NCBI RefSeq assembly: GCF_000204645.1
Contig: NC_015422.1
Span: 930,001-994,000 of the forward strand
Direction: 5' to 3'
DNA: 64,000 nucleotides
From: Alicycliphilus denitrificans K601
GTDB lineage: Bacteria; Pseudomonadota; Gammaproteobacteria; Burkholderiales; Burkholderiaceae_C
Shown here: one piece after another, positions 20,301 through 29,961 of the stretch
Layout of the letters: each line of letters opens with the position of its first letter
Numbering within the stretch: position 1 is the first letter of the stretch
Translations under genes and position numbers: made by a program
Notes under the pieces: generated by a model
Told to the model about the DNA's origin: nothing
The model's database searches: none
The model's input: the letters and a program-made list of their open reading frames with translations, nothing else

Positions 20301-21182
20301 TCAGTATTGGACTTTCTTTTCCACGTAGCGGAACTGGATCACCGTCAGCACCACGACGATGCACATCAGGATCACCGACTGCGCGGCCGAGCCGCCCAGG
20401 TCCAGCGCCTTGAAGCCGTCCAGGTATACCTTGTAGACCAGGATGGAGGTGGACTGGCCCGGCCCCCCTTGCGTCGCTGCGTCGATGATGCCGAAGGTGT
20501 CGAAGAACGCGTAGACGATGTTGATCACCAGCAGGAAGAAGGAGGTGGGCGACAGGAGCGGCAGCTGGATGTTCCAGAAGCGCCGCCAGGGGCCCGCGCC
20601 GTCGATGGAGGCGGCCTCGATCAGCGCCCTGGGAATCGACTGCAGGCCGGCTAGGAAGAACAGGAAGTTGTAGGAGATCTGCTTCCATACCGAGGCCAGC
20701 ACGATCAGCGTCATGGCCTGGTTCTCGTTCATCAGGTGGTTCCACTGGTAGCCCAGCCGGCCCAGATAGTGGGTCACCACGCCGATGGAGGGCGAGAACA
20801 GGAACACCCACAGCACCCCTGCGATCACCGGCGCCACGGCGTAGGGCACGATCAGCAGGGTTTTGTAGACCATGGCGAAGCGCACGATGCGGTCGGCGTA
20901 GATCGCCAGCGCCAGCGATACGACGATGCCTATGCCCGCCACCAGCACCGAGAACAGGGCTGTGCGCTGGAACGCCCCCAGGTAGTCGGGGTTGGTCAGC
21001 AACTGGCGGAAGTTGTCCAGCCCCACCCATTCGCGGCTCATGCCGAAGGCGTCTTCCATCTGGAACGACTGCAGCACCGCCTGTCCGGCGGGCCAGAAGA
21101 AGAACACGCCGATGATGGCCAACTGGGGCGCGATCAGCACCCAGGGCAGCCAGGCGGAGCGAAAGAGGACACGTTTTTCCAT
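20301..21182 (-). CDS. ugpA: sn-Glycerol-3-phosphate ABC transporter permease
   Basis: First inner-membrane permease of the Ugp importer, 293 residues, with six hydrophobic helices and an EAA loop ([14 protein letters not shown] followed by IQLPLLSP). It begins 14 bases downstream of an intrinsic terminator that follows ugpB. The membrane genes are therefore probably expressed at a lower level than the binding protein, as in many ABC importers. Confidence 0.96.
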   Translation of the reverse strand: MEKRVLFRSAWLPWVLIAPQLAIIGVFFFWPAGQAVLQSFQMEDAFGMSREWVGLDNFRQLLTNPDYLGAFQRTALFSVLVAGIGIVVSLALAIYADRIVRFAMVYKTLLIVPYAVAPVIAGVLWVFLFSPSIGVVTHYLGRLGYQWNHLMNENQAMTLIVLASVWKQISYNFLFFLAGLQSIPRALIEAASIDGAGPWRRFWNIQLPLLSPTSFFLLVINIVYAFFDTFGIIDAATQGGPGQSTSILVYKVYLDGFKALDLGGSAAQSVILMCIVVVLTVIQFRYVEKKVQY

Positions 21183-21196
21183 GGCGGCTCACCAAC

Positions 21197-21232
21197 AAAA
21201 AACCGCCGCAGGCCGATGGGCCTGCGCGCGGT
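21197..21232 (-). terminator. Intrinsic terminator between ugpB and ugpA
   Basis: On the minus strand a long stem (inner GCAGGCC / GGCCTGC, 21225-21219 with 21214-21208, outer ACCGC / GCGGT) with a CATC loop is followed by TTTTTT (21202-21197). It sits 20 bases after the ugpB stop and before the ugpA start, so it can attenuate the operon. Confidence 0.85.
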
Positions 21233-21252
21233 GGGCGGAGTCTGCGTGCGGC

Positions 21253-22566
21253 TTACTTCTTGTACGACCGCTCGAAACGCGTCAGCAGTTCGTTGCCGCG
21301 GGTCACGATGGCGTCGAGCGCCTGCTTGCCCGACTTCTTGCCGGCCCAGACCTGTTCGAGCTCTTCGTCCTCGATGGCGCGGACCTGCACGTAGTTGCCC
21401 AGGCGGATACCGCGCGAGTTGTCGGTTACCTTGCGGATCATCTGGTTCACGGCCACGTCGGTGCCGGGGTGCTTCTGGTAGAAGCCCGATTTGTCGGTCA
21501 GGTCGAAGGCCGCCATGGTGATAGGCAGGTAGCCCGTGCGCTGGTGGCTGGCGGCCTGCACCTTGGTCTGCGACAGGAACTCGAAGAACTTGGCCACGCC
21601 CTTGTATTCCTCGGGCTTCTTGCCGGACATGACCCACAGCGAGGCGCCGCCGATCACGGTGTTCTGCGGTGCGCCCTTGACGTCGGGATAGTAGGGCAGG
21701 GGGGCGATGCCGTAGGCGAACTTGGCGTTCTTGGCCACGTCGCCGTAAAAGCCCGAAGAGGTCTGGATCATGGCGCATTCACCGGCGGTGAACGAGGCCT
21801 GGGCCGTGGAGCCGCGGCCCTTGTAGACGAATTCGCCGTTCTTGGCCGCCTGCGCCAGGTTGTCGATGTGGCGCACGTGCAGCGGCGAATTGATCTTCAG
21901 GCGCGCCTTGTAGCCGTCAGCGGCCAGGCCGTTTTTGTGCGTGGCGAATTCCACGTTGTGCCAGGCCGAGAAGGATTCGAGCTGCGTCCAGCCCTGCCAG
22001 GCCAGCGTCATGGGGCAGCTGTGGCCGCTGGCCTTGAGCTTCTTGGCGGCCTCGAACACCTCGGGCCAGGTGGTGGGTAGCTTGTCGGGGTCCAGGCCCG
22101 CCTTCTTGAAGGCGTCCTTGTTGTAGTAGGCCACGGTGGTTGAGCTGTTGAACGGCAGGCTCAGTATCTGCCCGTCCGGCGCGGTGTAGTAGGCCGCCAC
22201 GGCGGGGATATAGGCGGCGGGGTTGAAGTCCGCGCCCGCGTCCTTCATCACCTTGGCCACGGGCACGCTGGCCCCCCGGCTGGCCATCATGGTGGCCGTG
22301 CCCACCTCGAACACCTGCAGGATGTGCGGCTGGTTGCCCGAGCGGAAAGCGGCGATCGCGGCGGTCATGGATTCGTCATACGTGCCCTTGAAGATGGGCG
22401 TGACCTTGTAGTCCTTCTGGCTTTCGTTGAACTGCTTGGCCAAGTCGTTGACCCACTCGTTGTTCACGGCGGTCATCGAGTGCCACCACTGGATCTCGGT
22501 TTGCGCCTGCGCCGCCAGGCCGGTGGCAAACATGCATGCGGCCAGTCCCAGTTGTTTGAATTGCAT
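21253..22566 (-). CDS. ugpB: Glycerol-3-phosphate periplasmic binding protein
   Basis: Periplasmic receptor for sn-glycerol-3-phosphate and glycerophosphodiesters. The 437-residue precursor starts MQFKQLGLAACMFATGLAAQAQ, a signal peptide cleaved near residue 22, then TEIQWWHSMTAVNNEW, a strong UgpB signature. I chose this ATG because it opens directly into the signal peptide and has a GAGGAG-type site upstream; an earlier in-frame ATG at 22701 would add 45 unrelated residues. First gene of the operon; a candidate Pho box lies about 130 bp upstream. Confidence 0.96.
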   Translation of the reverse strand: MQFKQLGLAACMFATGLAAQAQTEIQWWHSMTAVNNEWVNDLAKQFNESQKDYKVTPIFKGTYDESMTAAIAAFRSGNQPHILQVFEVGTATMMASRGASVPVAKVMKDAGADFNPAAYIPAVAAYYTAPDGQILSLPFNSSTTVAYYNKDAFKKAGLDPDKLPTTWPEVFEAAKKLKASGHSCPMTLAWQGWTQLESFSAWHNVEFATHKNGLAADGYKARLKINSPLHVRHIDNLAQAAKNGEFVYKGRGSTAQASFTAGECAMIQTSSGFYGDVAKNAKFAYGIAPLPYYPDVKGAPQNTVIGGASLWVMSGKKPEEYKGVAKFFEFLSQTKVQAASHQRTGYLPITMAAFDLTDKSGFYQKHPGTDVAVNQMIRKVTDNSRGIRLGNYVQVRAIEDEELEQVWAGKKSGKQALDAIVTRGNELLTRFERSYKK

Positions 22567-22897
22567 GGGGTACTCCTCGTTGATGGACGAAAGACATGAA
22601 GGCCGCAATGGTGCAGGCGTTCCATGACAACACTGTGTCGTTGTCGCATGCCCGAAAAGCAGCAACAACCGTGGAAACCCGCCAGCGGACGGGAGGGTCA
22701 AATTGTGACATTACTGTGACGTTTTGTGTGCGAATCTGCGCGTTTCGGCGCGATTTATGGCGCTGTCGCAAACAGGGATATGCAATCGCCCGTATGCCGC
22801 AGGCAATGGTGCGCTGCACAATGCGCGCATTGTTTCCTTAGCGGCACTTTCCTTTTGTCATGCCTTGCCGCAGGCGCCTGCCCTGGATTGCCACGCC
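22567..22897. other. 331-bp intergenic region between ugpB and serA
   Basis: Divergent control region for ugpB (minus) and serA (plus). It is clearly lower in GC than the flanking genes. Apart from the candidate Pho box near 22699-22720, I see no gene, repeat copy or RNA structure that I can support here. Several short open frames cross it, but none has coding-like composition. Confidence 0.6.
22699..22720 (-). promoter_or_regulatory. Candidate Pho box upstream of ugpB
   Basis: On the minus strand two tandem 11-bp units, GTCACAGTAAT (22720-22710) and GTCACAATTTG (22709-22699), match the repeating TGTCA-type half-sites of PhoB boxes with the required 11-bp period. The ugp operon is a Pho regulon member in E. 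coli. The box points towards ugpB, about 130 bp from its start. I could not see a clear -10 at the expected spacing. Confidence 0.5.
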
Positions 22898-24127
22898 ATG
22901 CCCAAGACGTCCCTGGATAAAAGCAAGATCAAGTTCCTGTTGCTCGAAGGCGTGCACCCGAGCGCCGTGCAGGTGTTGCGCGCCGCCGGCTACACGCAGG
23001 TCGAGGTGCTGCCCGGCGCTCTGGAGGGCGAGGAGCTGCGCCGCAAGATCGCCGACGTGCACTTCCTGGGCATACGCTCGCGCACCCAGCTCACGGCCGA
23101 CGTGTTCGCGCACGCGCACAAGCTCGTGGCCGTGGGGTGCTTCTGCATCGGCACGAACCAGGTGGACCTGGATGCGGCGCGCGAGCGCGGCATCGCGGTG
23201 TTCAACGCGCCGTACTCCAACACCCGCTCGGTGGCCGAGCTGGTGCTGGCCGAGGCCATCCTGCTGCTGCGCGGCGTGCCCGAGAAGAACGCAGCGGCGC
23301 ACCGCGGCGGCTGGCTCAAGAGCGCCACGAACGCCTACGAGATCCGCGGCAAGACGCTGGGCATCGTGGGCTACGGCTCCATCGGCACCCAGCTGTCGGT
23401 GCTGGCGGAGTCGCTGGGCATGCAGGTGATCTTCCACGACGTGGTTGCCAAGCTGCCGCTGGGCAATGCGCGCCAGGCGCCCGGCCTGCAGGAGCTGCTG
23501 GCGCAGAGCGATATCGTGAGCCTGCACGTGCCCGAGCTGCCCTCCACGCAGTGGATGATCGGCGCGGACCAGATCGCCGCCATGAAGCCGGGCGGCATCC
23601 TCATCAACGCCTCGCGCGGCACGGTGGTGGAGATCGAGCCGCTGGCCCAGGCGATCCGCGACAAGAAGCTGCTGGGCGCGGCCGTGGACGTGTTCCCGGT
23701 CGAGCCCAAGAGTAACAAGGACGAGTTCGTCTCGCCCCTGCGCGGGCTGGACAACGTGATCCTCACGCCGCACATCGGCGGCTCCACGATGGAGGCGCAG
23801 GCCAACATCGGCCTGGAGGTGGCGGAGAAGCTCGTGCGCTACAGCGACAACGGCACCAGCACCTCGTCGGTCAACTTCCCCGAGGTGGCGCTGCCGGCCC
23901 ACCCGGGCAAGCACCGGCTGCTGCACATCCACCGCAACGTGCCGGGCGTGCTGTCGCAGATCAACAGCATCCTGTCGGACAACCAGATCAATATCGCGGG
24001 CCAGTACCTGCAGACCAACGAGGCGGTGGGCTACGTGGTGATCGACCTGGATGCGCGCTCCTCCGACCTGGCGCTGGAGAAGCTGGCCCAGGTGCCCGGC
24101 ACCATACGCAGCCGCGTGCTGTTCTGA
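22898..24127 (+). CDS. serA: D-3-Phosphoglycerate dehydrogenase
   Basis: Oxidises 3-phosphoglycerate with NAD+, the first step of serine synthesis. At 409 residues it is almost the same length as E. coli SerA. Visible blocks are the NAD site GIVGYGSIG (155-163), the catalytic regions NASRGTVVEIE and TPHIGGST, and a C-terminal ACT domain (about 335-409) that normally binds serine for feedback inhibition. The ATG at 22898 giving MPKTSLDKSKIKFLLLEG matches the family; the open frame upstream is not conserved-looking. Single-gene unit. Confidence 0.96.
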   Translation: MPKTSLDKSKIKFLLLEGVHPSAVQVLRAAGYTQVEVLPGALEGEELRRKIADVHFLGIRSRTQLTADVFAHAHKLVAVGCFCIGTNQVDLDAARERGIAVFNAPYSNTRSVAELVLAEAILLLRGVPEKNAAAHRGGWLKSATNAYEIRGKTLGIVGYGSIGTQLSVLAESLGMQVIFHDVVAKLPLGNARQAPGLQELLAQSDIVSLHVPELPSTQWMIGADQIAAMKPGGILINASRGTVVEIEPLAQAIRDKKLLGAAVDVFPVEPKSNKDEFVSPLRGLDNVILTPHIGGSTMEAQANIGLEVAEKLVRYSDNGTSTSSVNFPEVALPAHPGKHRLLHIHRNVPGVLSQINSILSDNQINIAGQYLQTNEAVGYVVIDLDARSSDLALEKLAQVPGTIRSRVLF

Positions 24128-24248
24128 CTGCCTGATCCCGGTGGGGCGTAGTGGCTCTTGCGGGCGGGCGGCGGGCCCCGGGGCCGTGGCATAGAATTTC
24201 TGCCCCCGAGGCCTCAGGGCGCAGCGCGCCCAACCCAGGTTGACCCCC

Positions 24249-27200
24249 ATGAATGCACCGATAGCGCTGGCTGCGCTGCAGGCGCAGGGCAGCGAGCCCG
24301 TGCGCCTGCGCGAGATTCCTTACAACTACACCTCGTTTTCCGACCGGGAAATCGTCATCCGCCTGCTCGGCGCCCAGGCCTGGGACGTGCTCGACCACCT
24401 GCGCCGCGAGCGCCGCACGGGCCGCTCGGCACGCATGCTCTACGAGGTGCTGGGCGACATCTGGGCCGTGCAGCGCAACCCCTACCTGCAGGACGACCTG
24501 ATCCACAACCCGCAGCGGCGCAAGATGCTGGTGGACGCCATGCGCCACCGCATGGGCGAGATCGAGAAGCGCCGCACGCCGCAGGAGGACCCCGAGCGCG
24601 ACCGTCGCGTGGCCCAGCTCGTCGAGGCGGCCAACCGCGCCATCGCCGAGTTCGACGCCACCCTGGTCGAGGTCGCCGGCATGCGCAAGCTGGTGGCCAG
24701 GCGCCTGGCGCGCCACACCGCCAAGGACAACATCAAGTTCGACGGCCTCTCGCGCGTGAGCCACGTGACCGACGCCACCGACTGGCGCGTGGAGTTCCCC
24801 TTCGTCGTGCTCACGCCCGACACGGAAGGCGAGACGGCCGCCCTGGTCAAGGAGTGCATCGAGCTGGACCTCACCATCATCCCGCGCGGCGGCGGCACGG
24901 GCTATACCGGCGGCGCCATCCCCTTGAGCTGGCGCAGCGCCGTCATCAACACCGAGAAGCTCGAAGCGATGACCGAGGTGGAGATGGTGCGCCTGCCGGG
25001 CCTCGCGCACGACGTGCCCACCGTCTGGACCGAGGCCGGCGTGGTCACCCAGCGCGTGGCCGACGCGGCCGAGCGCGGCGGCTACGTGTTCGCCGTCGAC
25101 CCCACGTCCATCGAGGCCTCGTGCATCGGCGGCAACATCGCCATGAACGCGGGCGGCAAGAAGGCCGTGCTGTGGGGCACGGCGCTCGACAACCTGGCGA
25201 GCTGGCGCATGGTCACGCCGCAGGCGCAGTGGCTGGAGGTCACGCGCATCAACCACAACCTGGGCAAGATCCATGACGCCGAGGTGGCGAGCTTCGAGCT
25301 CGCGTACTTCGAGGCTGACGGCAGGACGCCGGTGCGCACCGAGCGCCTGGACATCCCCGGCAAGTCCTTCCGCAAGGAGGGCCTGGGCAAGGACGTGACG
25401 GACAAGTTCCTCTCCGGCCTGCCCGGCGTGCAGAAGGAGGGTACGGACGGCCTCATCACCAGCGCGCGCTGGATCGTGCACCGCATGCCCGCGCACACGC
25501 GCACCGTGTGCCTGGAGTTCTTCGGCTCGGCCAAGGAGGCCGTGCCCAGCATCGTCGAGATCAAGGACTTCATGTTCGCCGAGCAGAAGCGCAGCGGCGT
25601 GCTGCTCGCGGGCCTGGAGCACCTGGACGACCGGTACCTCAAGGCCGTGGGCTACGCGACCAAGAGCAAGAAGGGCGGCGGCAGGCTGCCCAAGATGGTG
25701 CTGATTGGCGACCTGGTGGGCGACGACGCCGACGCCGTGGCGCGCGCCACGGCCGAGGTGGTGCGCATTGCCAATTCGCGCAGCGGCGAGGGCTTCACCG
25801 CGGTCAGCAGCGAGGCGCGCAAGCAGTTCTGGCTGGACCGCAAGCGCACGGCGGCCATCTCCAGGCACACCAACGCCTTCAAGATCAACGAGGACGTGGT
25901 GATCCCGCTGCCGCGCATGGCCGAGTACACCGACGGCATCGAGCGCATCAACATCGAACTCTCCCTGCGCAACAAGCTCAAGCTGTGCGACGCGCTGCAG
26001 GACTTCTTCGCGCGTCCCGACCTGCCGTGCGCGAAGCAGGGCGACGCGCTTCCAGACGCCGAGCTGCTGGGCGACCGCGTGGCGCAGGCGCAGGCGCTGG
26101 TGGCCGAGGTGCGGGCCCTGTGGCAGGGCTGGCTGGACGACGTGGCGCGCCTGTTCCCGCAGCTGCAGGACCATTCCCTGCGCGCCAGCTGGAAGACGCA
26201 GCTGCGCCAGCCGCTGGCCGAGATCTTCGTCGGCGCGGCCTTCGAGCCCCTGATGCAGGAAGCCGCCGCCATCCACAAGCAGGTGCTCAAGGGCCGCGTG
26301 TGGGTGGCGCTGCACATGCATGCGGGCGACGGCAACGTACACACCAACATCCCGGTCAACAGCGACGACTACGAGATGCTGCAGACCGCGCACGAGGCGG
26401 TGGGCCGCATCATGCAGCTTGCGCGCAGCCTGGACGGCGTGATCTCGGGCGAGCACGGCATCGGCATCACCAAGCTCGAATTCCTCTCCGACGAGGAGCT
26501 CGCGCCCTTTGCCGACTACAAGCGCCGTATCGATCCGCAAGGGCACTTCAACCGCGGCAAGTTGCTGCGAAATCAGGAGCTGCAAGGGCAGGTCTATCAA
26601 GCCTTGGAGGCTAATTCGGCCCATAATGGCCCGCGCCGCTCGCTGCCCTTCGCCGATCTGACCAACGCCTACACCCCGAGCTTCGGCCTGATGGGCTACG
26701 AGTCGCTCATCATGCAGCAGAGCGACATCGGCCAGATCGTCGCCAGCGTCAAGGACTGCCTGCGCTGCGGCAAGTGCAAGCCCGTGTGCTCCACCCACGT
26801 GCCGCGCGCCAACCTGCTGTACTCGCCGCGCAACAAGATCCTCGCCACCTCGCTGCTGGCCGAGGCCTTCCTGTACGAGGAGCAGACCCGGCGCGGCATC
26901 TCCAGCCACCATTGGCAGGAGTTCGAGGACGTGGCCGACCACTGCACCATCTGCCACCGCTGCTACAACCCCTGTCCGGTGAAGATCGACTTTGGCGACG
27001 TCACCATGGCCATGCGCAGCCTGCTCGTGAAGATGAACAAGAAGAGCTGGCGCCCCGGCAACAAGCTGGCCATGGCCATGCTCAACGCCACCGACCCGCG
27101 CACCATCAACCTGCTGCGCGCGGGCATGGTCAACGTCGGCTTCAAGGCCCAGCGCCTGGCCGTCGACGCGCTGCGCAGCGTGAGTAAGGCGCAGACCGCG

Positions 27201-28166
27201 CGCCCGCCCGCCACCGTAGGCACGGCGCCGATCAAGGAGCAGGTGATCCACTTCGTCAACAAGAAGCTGCCCGGCGGCCTGCCGACCAGGACCGCGCGCG
27301 CGCTGCTGGACATCGAGAACAAGGACTACGTGCCCATCATCCGCGACCCGCAGACGAGCGCGGACTCGGAGGCGGTGTTCTACTTCCCCGGCTGCGGCTC
27401 CGAGCGCCTGTTCAGCCAGGTGGGCCTGGCCACGCAGGCCATGCTGTGGCACGCCGGCGTGCAGACCGTGCTGCCGCCGGGCTACCTGTGCTGCGGCTAC
27501 CCCCAGCGCGGCAACGGCCTGCAGGACAAGGCCGAGAAGATGATCACCGACAACCGCGTGCTGTTCCACCGCGTGGCCAACACGCTGAACTACCTGGATA
27601 TCAAGACCGTGGTGGTCAGCTGCGGCACCTGTTACGACCAGTTGCAGGGCTACGAGTTCGACAAGATCTTCCCCGGCAGCCGCATCATCGACATCCACGA
27701 ATACCTGCTCGAAAAAGGCATCACGCTGCCCGCGGGCCAGGGCTACCTGTACCACGAGCCCTGCCACAACCCCATGAAGCTGGGCGACTCCATGAAGACC
27801 GTGCGCGCCCTGGTGGGCGACAAGGTCCTGAAGAGCGACCGCTGCTGCGGCGAGTCGGGCACGCTCGGCGTCTCGCGCCCCGACGTGTCCACGCAGGTGC
27901 GCTTTCGCAAGACCGAGGAGATCCGCAAGGGCGAGGCCCAGCTGCGCGGCAGCGGCGCCGTCGGGGCGACGGACAACATCAAGATCCTGACCAGCTGCCC
28001 GAGCTGCCTGCAGGGCATCTCGCGCTACCAGGACGACCTGCAGACCGGCCTGCTCGAGGCCGACTACATCGTCATCGAGATGGCCCGGCAGATCCTGGGC
28101 GAGAACTGGCTGCCCGAATACGTGCAGCGCGCCAACGCGGGCGGGATCGAGAGGGTGCTGGTATGA
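24249..28166 (+). CDS. Fused FAD-linked oxidase / Fe-S oxidoreductase (DUF3683 type, 1305 aa)
   Basis: Very large dehydrogenase that joins a GlcD-like FAD half to a GlcF-like iron-sulfur half. From N to C: a DUF3683 region (about 1-150); a PCMH FAD-binding domain with [11 protein letters not shown] near 214; a FAD-oxidase C domain with [12 protein letters not shown] near 689 and GEHGIG near 734; two 4Fe-4S motifs, [11 protein letters not shown] near 836 and [11 protein letters not shown] near 898; and two CCG domains near 1080 and 1198. The likely role is oxidation of D-lactate or another 2-hydroxyacid into the quinone pool; substrate unproven. A TTG three codons upstream is a less likely start. 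The linker near residues 772-791 matches the two-hairpin repeat. Confidence 0.88.
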   Translation: MNAPIALAALQAQGSEPVRLREIPYNYTSFSDREIVIRLLGAQAWDVLDHLRRERRTGRSARMLYEVLGDIWAVQRNPYLQDDLIHNPQRRKMLVDAMRHRMGEIEKRRTPQEDPERDRRVAQLVEAANRAIAEFDATLVEVAGMRKLVARRLARHTAKDNIKFDGLSRVSHVTDATDWRVEFPFVVLTPDTEGETAALVKECIELDLTIIPRGGGTGYTGGAIPLSWRSAVINTEKLEAMTEVEMVRLPGLAHDVPTVWTEAGVVTQRVADAAERGGYVFAVDPTSIEASCIGGNIAMNAGGKKAVLWGTALDNLASWRMVTPQAQWLEVTRINHNLGKIHDAEVASFELAYFEADGRTPVRTERLDIPGKSFRKEGLGKDVTDKFLSGLPGVQKEGTDGLITSARWIVHRMPAHTRTVCLEFFGSAKEAVPSIVEIKDFMFAEQKRSGVLLAGLEHLDDRYLKAVGYATKSKKGGGRLPKMVLIGDLVGDDADAVARATAEVVRIANSRSGEGFTAVSSEARKQFWLDRKRTAAISRHTNAFKINEDVVIPLPRMAEYTDGIERINIELSLRNKLKLCDALQDFFARPDLPCAKQGDALPDAELLGDRVAQAQALVAEVRALWQGWLDDVARLFPQLQDHSLRASWKTQLRQPLAEIFVGAAFEPLMQEAAAIHKQVLKGRVWVALHMHAGDGNVHTNIPVNSDDYEMLQTAHEAVGRIMQLARSLDGVISGEHGIGITKLEFLSDEELAPFADYKRRIDPQGHFNRGKLLRNQELQGQVYQALEANSAHNGPRRSLPFADLTNAYTPSFGLMGYESLIMQQSDIGQIVASVKDCLRCGKCKPVCSTHVPRANLLYSPRNKILATSLLAEAFLYEEQTRRGISSHHWQEFEDVADHCTICHRCYNPCPVKIDFGDVTMAMRSLLVKMNKKSWRPGNKLAMAMLNATDPRTINLLRAGMVNVGFKAQRLAVDALRSVSKAQTARPPATVGTAPIKEQVIHFVNKKLPGGLPTRTARALLDIENKDYVPIIRDPQTSADSEAVFYFPGCGSERLFSQVGLATQAMLWHAGVQTVLPPGYLCCGYPQRGNGLQDKAEKMITDNRVLFHRVANTLNYLDIKTVVVSCGTCYDQLQGYEFDKIFPGSRIIDIHEYLLEKGITLPAGQGYLYHEPCHNPMKLGDSMKTVRALVGDKVLKSDRCCGESGTLGVSRPDVSTQVRFRKTEEIRKGEAQLRGSGAVGATDNIKILTSCPSCLQGISRYQDDLQTGLLEADYIVIEMARQILGENWLPEYVQRANAGGIERVLV
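26564..26622 (+). repeat. Candidate in-frame copy of the two-hairpin repeat inside the FAD/Fe-S protein
   Basis: GCTGCGAAATCAGGAGC resembles the first hairpin, AAGGGC ... AAGCCTT the second, and GGAGGCTAATTCGGCC (26606-26621) the conserved tail. It is read without a stop and falls between the FAD-oxidase and Fe-S halves of the protein. The match is diverged, so this is a candidate. Confidence 0.45.
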
Positions 28167-28615
28167 CGACGGCGCCCGCCTGCCCCCTGTGCGACGCCGA
28201 CGGCGGCGCCCTCATCTGGCGCGGCGCGCAGCTGCGCGTGATCCGTGCCGAGGAGGCGGGCTTCCCCGCCTTCTACCGCGTCATCTGGAACGCGCATGCG
28301 GCCGAGTTCTCCGACCTGACCCCCGCCGAGCGCCGGCACTGCATGGAGGCCGTCGCGATCGTCGAGCAGGCGCTGCGCGAGCAGCTCTCGCCTGCCAAGA
28401 TCAACCTCGCCACGCTGGGCAACGTGGTGCCGCACCTGCACTGGCACGTGATCGCGCGCTACGAGTGGGACAGCCACTTCCCCGCGCCCGTCTGGGCTCC
28501 CCCGCAGCGCGCGAGCGACGGCGCGCACGAGGCCGCGGTGGTCGATCGCTTGCCGGCCCTGCATGGGCTGATACGCGAGCGCCTGGATCGCTGGGCCGCG
28601 CAGGCCGGCGCATGA
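28163..28615 (+). CDS. HIT-family nucleotide hydrolase or transferase
   Basis: Small 150-residue histidine-triad protein. The catalytic motif H-x-H-x-H is visible in [13 protein letters not shown], and an N-terminal CPLCD may contribute to metal binding as in some HIT proteins. Members cleave nucleoside phosphoramidates or dinucleotides. It overlaps the preceding giant oxidoreductase gene by four bases (ATGA), so the two are co-translated; the reason for that link is not clear. A repeat copy follows the stop codon. Confidence 0.88.
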   Translation: MTTAPACPLCDADGGALIWRGAQLRVIRAEEAGFPAFYRVIWNAHAAEFSDLTPAERRHCMEAVAIVEQALREQLSPAKINLATLGNVVPHLHWHVIARYEWDSHFPAPVWAPPQRASDGAHEAAVVDRLPALHGLIRERLDRWAAQAGA

Positions 28616-28664
28616 TGTTACTGAATTGATAGCTGCCAGCGCTTGCCAGACGGGTTTTTACTGG
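28616..28664 (+). repeat. Two-hairpin dispersed repeat, copy 7 (3'-truncated)
   Basis: GATAGCTGCCAGCGCTTG core is intact; the 3' half of the second hairpin and the GGAGGCC tail are missing or replaced. Located immediately after the HIT gene stop and before the DUF971 gene. Confidence 0.65.
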
Positions 28665-28691
28665 CGAAACGGCAAAAATGAGGACGAATCC

Positions 28692-29111
28692 ATGGCAGGT
28701 CTGACGACTGGCGCACCCACGCCCCAATCCATCACGGTGCACGAGCAGTCGCGTGTGCTGGAGGTGGTGTTTTCCGACGGCGCGCATTTCCGCATCCCCT
28801 TCGAGCTGATGCGCGTGTACTCGCCCTCGGCCGAGGTGCAGGGCCACGGCCCGGGCCAGCAGGTGCTGCAGACGGGCAAGCGCGACGTGACCATCACTGC
28901 GCTTGCGCCGGTGGGCAACTACGCGGTCCAGCCCAGCTTCTCCGACGGTCACGACAGCGGCATCTTCTCCTGGAACTATCTCTACGAACTGGGCCGCGAC
29001 GCGCAGGCACTGTGGGCGGACTACCTCGATCGCCTGGCCGCGGCCGGCCTGGACCGCGATGCGCCCATGGCGCCTAAGGCCAGGGGCGGCCACGGCTGCG
29101 GCGGCCATTGA
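28692..29111 (+). CDS. DUF971 (gamma-butyrobetaine hydroxylase-like N-terminal domain) protein
   Basis: Small 139-residue cytoplasmic protein made of one DUF971 domain, the fold found at the N-terminus of gamma-butyrobetaine hydroxylases and in some Fe-S scaffold-associated proteins. The characteristic end of the domain, SFSDGHDSGIFSWNYLYELG, is present. A Gly/His/Cys tail (GGHGCGGH) could bind metal. In betaproteobacteria this gene is typically just upstream of ubiE, as here (77-bp gap). Its exact function is unknown to me. The ATG at 28692 is preferred over an upstream alternative start that lies in the repeat. Confidence 0.82.
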   Translation: MAGLTTGAPTPQSITVHEQSRVLEVVFSDGAHFRIPFELMRVYSPSAEVQGHGPGQQVLQTGKRDVTITALAPVGNYAVQPSFSDGHDSGIFSWNYLYELGRDAQALWADYLDRLAAAGLDRDAPMAPKARGGHGCGGH

Positions 29112-29188
29112 TCAAATAACGACAGATGTCCCAGGCCGGCACGGGGTTGCCGCTGTACGCACGGCGGGCGGGTGCGTAGCATCGCGGC

Positions 29189-29920
29189 ATGAGTACCACG
29201 CATTTCGGATTCCAGTCGGTTCGGGAAGAGGACAAGGCGCGCCACGTGCGCGGCGTGTTCGATTCCGTAGCGCCCAAATATGACCTGATGAACGACCTGA
29301 TGTCGGCCGGGCTGCACCGCGCCTGGAAGGCCTACACCGTGATGGTGGCCAACCTGCGCGAGGGCGACCAGGTGCTGGACATCGCGGGCGGCACGGGCGA
29401 CCTGTCGCTGGCGTTCTCCAGGAAGGTCGGCACCACGGGCCGCGTGGTGCACACCGACATCAACGAGGCCATGCTGCGCGTGGGGCGCGACCGCCTCATC
29501 GACAAGGGCGTGATGCTGCCCACGCTGGTGTGCGACGCCGAGCACCTGCCGTTCCCCGACAACCACTTCGACCTGGTCAGCGTGGCCTTCGGCCTGCGCA
29601 ACATGACGCACAAGGACGCCGCCCTGCGCGAGATGTGCCGCGTGCTGAAAGCCCGTGGGCGCCTGCTGGTGCTGGAGTTCTCCAAGGTGGCCAAGCCCCT
29701 GGAGAGGGCCTACGACTGGTATTCCTTCCAGGTGCTGCCGCGCCTGGGCAAGCTGGTGGCGGGCGACGACTCCAGCTACCGCTATCTGGCCGAATCGATC
29801 CGCATGCACCCGGGCCAGGAAGAGCTCAAATCCCTTATGCAGCAAAGTGGCTTTGGGCATGTGGACTATCACAACATGACTGGCGGCATCGTGGCCTTGC
29901 ATGTTGGAATCAAGTGTTGA
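29189..29920 (+). CDS. ubiE: Ubiquinone/menaquinone biosynthesis C-methyltransferase
   Basis: S-adenosylmethionine-dependent C-methyltransferase acting on the demethoxy-ubiquinol (and demethylmenaquinol) ring. The 243 residues contain the family N-terminus [17 protein letters not shown] in two pieces ([16 protein letters not shown]), [17 protein letters not shown], the SAM site [12 protein letters not shown] (about 64-75) and the [11 protein letters not shown]-terminal block. It opens a run of ubiquinone genes: ubiE, a Tim44-like gene, ubiJ, ubiB. Confidence 0.97.
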   Translation: MSTTHFGFQSVREEDKARHVRGVFDSVAPKYDLMNDLMSAGLHRAWKAYTVMVANLREGDQVLDIAGGTGDLSLAFSRKVGTTGRVVHTDINEAMLRVGRDRLIDKGVMLPTLVCDAEHLPFPDNHFDLVSVAFGLRNMTHKDAALREMCRVLKARGRLLVLEFSKVAKPLERAYDWYSFQVLPRLGKLVAGDDSSYRYLAESIRMHPGQEELKSLMQQSGFGHVDYHNMTGGIVALHVGIKC

Positions 29921-29961
29921 AAGAGTCGGTTGATCGCTATCAATACTTCGGGGAGAACATG

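Noticed and set aside
23988..27767. 1259-codon open frame antisense to the FAD/Fe-S oxidoreductase
   Set aside because: Its His/Leu/Val/Arg-rich composition and lack of any motif are typical of the antisense of a high-GC gene; the plus strand carries clear FAD and Fe-S motifs.
29921..29961. Another two-hairpin repeat copy between ubiE and the Tim44-like gene
   Set aside because: Only the fragment GATCGCTATCAATAC is suggestive; neither hairpin nor tail can be drawn.
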